Source of the DNA: a virus
Direction: 5' to 3' (one strand)
DNA length: 29,168 bases
IMG/VR virus record: IMGVR_UViG_3300050821_024086
Span: 1 to 29,168 of that record
The notes beneath the pieces were generated by a model. It saw only the letters and a list, made by a program, of their open reading frames with translations, did no database searches and was not told where the DNA came from. Every line of letters starts with the position of its first letter. Position 1 is the stretch's first letter. Below, one piece after another: positions 28,506 to 29,168 of the stretch. Position numbers and translations under genes: made by a program.

Positions 28506-29168
28506 ATGGACACAATGTGGTTTCAAGGGGCGCTCGACAAGGCCGGCGCGAGCCAAGCCGATCTCGCCCGTCATCTCGGTCTCGCCCCCTCGGCGGTGTC
28601 GCGGATGCTCAAGGGCGAGCGCCAGATGAAGCTGCTCGAGGCGGTGCAGACCGCCGCCTTTCTCGGCGTGTCGCAGGAGGAAGTACTGCGCCACGCCGGC
28701 GACGAGTCGGCGACCCCGCCCTCGACTGAACCCGGCCGGCGCGGCCGTCCGCCACGCGCGGCGTCGGCCTTCCCCGCCATCCGCCAGGACGCGCTACCGA
28801 TCCGCAGCGCGGCACGCGGCGGCAACGACCAGGAGATGTTCCTCGGCGACGGTCCGATCGGCTATACGCCGCGCCCGTCGAACCTCTCCGGAGTGCGCGA
28901 CGCCTATGCGATCTACATGATCGGCGACTCGATGGAGCCGCGTTACATCCAAGGCTGGCTGCTGCACGTGAACCCGTTCAAGCCGCCGACCCGCGGGCGC
29001 GACGTGGTCGTCTACAAAAAGAACCAGGCGGTGCTGATCAAGCAGTTCGTCGGCTGGAACGACGATGTGCTGGTGCTGCACCAGCTCAATCCCGACGAGA
29101 CACTGCGCATCCCGCGCGACGAGGTCGCCGAATGCCATCTCGTGGTCGGGGTCGATCAGGAGGGGTGA
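28506..29168 (+). CDS. CI-like repressor, XRE helix-turn-helix plus S24 peptidase
   Basis: The 220-residue protein has an XRE domain at about 5-62 (QADLARHLGLAPSAVSRMLK as the helix-turn-helix). An Arg/Pro-rich linker (GRRGRPPRAAS) and an S24/LexA-like domain with the catalytic serine in MIGDSMEPRY and lysine in AVLIKQFVGW follow. Family members repress lytic genes and self-cleave when RecA is activated; both catalytic residues are present, though the usual Ala-Gly cleavage dipeptide is not obvious. It is the only rightward regulatory gene and faces the leftward early unit. The ribosome binding site is weak; a second ATG at 28515 is possible. The stop is at the window end. Confidence 0.88.
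   Translation: MDTMWFQGALDKAGASQADLARHLGLAPSAVSRMLKGERQMKLLEAVQTAAFLGVSQEEVLRHAGDESATPPSTEPGRRGRPPRAASAFPAIRQDALPIRSAARGGNDQEMFLGDGPIGYTPRPSNLSGVRDAYAIYMIGDSMEPRYIQGWLLHVNPFKPPTRGRDVVVYKKNQAVLIKQFVGWNDDVLVLHQLNPDETLRIPRDEVAECHLVVGVDQEG

Noticed and set aside
1-29168. tRNA gene or attachment-site pair
   Set aside because: No cloverleaf-like sequence and no matching direct repeat at the two window ends was seen by eye.

Overview
The window is the morphogenesis, lysis and immunity-control part of a temperate siphovirus-type prophage in a GC-rich bacterium. An alphaproteobacterium is most likely. This rests on the DUF2460, DUF2163, NlpC/P60 and Phage-tail_3 baseplate genes in gene-transfer-agent (RcGTA) order, a DUF6456 protein, a GcrA-like cysteine motif, and intergenic palindromes of the type GTCATTCCCGCGAAAGCGGG that are common in that class. 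Nearly all genes lie on the minus strand, many joined by 4-base ATGA or GTGA stop/start overlaps, so the operon reads from right to left.

Right end (28.5-25.2 kb): a plus-strand XRE/S24 repressor faces a leftward unit through two overlapping promoter-like sequences. Leftward follow a small GcrA-like zinc-motif protein, a DUF6456 protein, a strong promoter candidate with a 20-bp-spaced direct repeat, the small and large terminase subunits, and a small structural protein. Next come a four-helix membrane protein, a plus-strand GIY-YIG nuclease gene lying between two ~130-bp composite palindromic repeats, and an 853-residue pectate-lyase-like tailspike with a Sec signal peptide and four tandem ~120-residue repeats.

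Head region (21.4-13.7 kb): the portal protein carries a C-terminal extension that looks like a polymorphic-toxin tip. Three small genes follow: a duplicated DUF7336-like protein, an unassigned protein and a barstar-like protein. Together they look like an immunity island. Then come the prohead protease, the major capsid protein with an inserted Ig/FN3-like domain, the head-tail connector, an HK97 gp10-like protein and the tail terminator.

Tail region (13.5-3.4 kb): major tail protein, tail-assembly chaperone with a probable -1 frameshift product, a secreted moron followed by its own terminator, tape measure, DUF2460 and DUF2163 proteins, NlpC/P60 peptidase, a split GTA g15-like tail protein, and two fibre or adhesin genes. 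A 370-bp cassette bounded by an exact 18-bp inverted repeat and carrying a membrane zinc-ribbon gene sits at the DUF2163/NlpC junction.

Left end (3.4-0 kb): a coiled-coil membrane protein, N-acetylmuramidase endolysin, small zinc-motif protein, holin-like protein with an in-frame nested lipoprotein start, a second lysis-type lipoprotein, and a PD-(D/E)XK nuclease toxin with an adjacent NTF2-like immunity gene. The toxin shares the linker FNPDEPRxPxGxxGGGxWT with the portal extension. No integrase, replication or recombination gene and no attachment site is visible in the window.

The most unusual content is the toxin/immunity equipment built into the virion genes (portal extension plus immunity island, and a nuclease/NTF2 pair with the same linker), together with several inserted cargo units.
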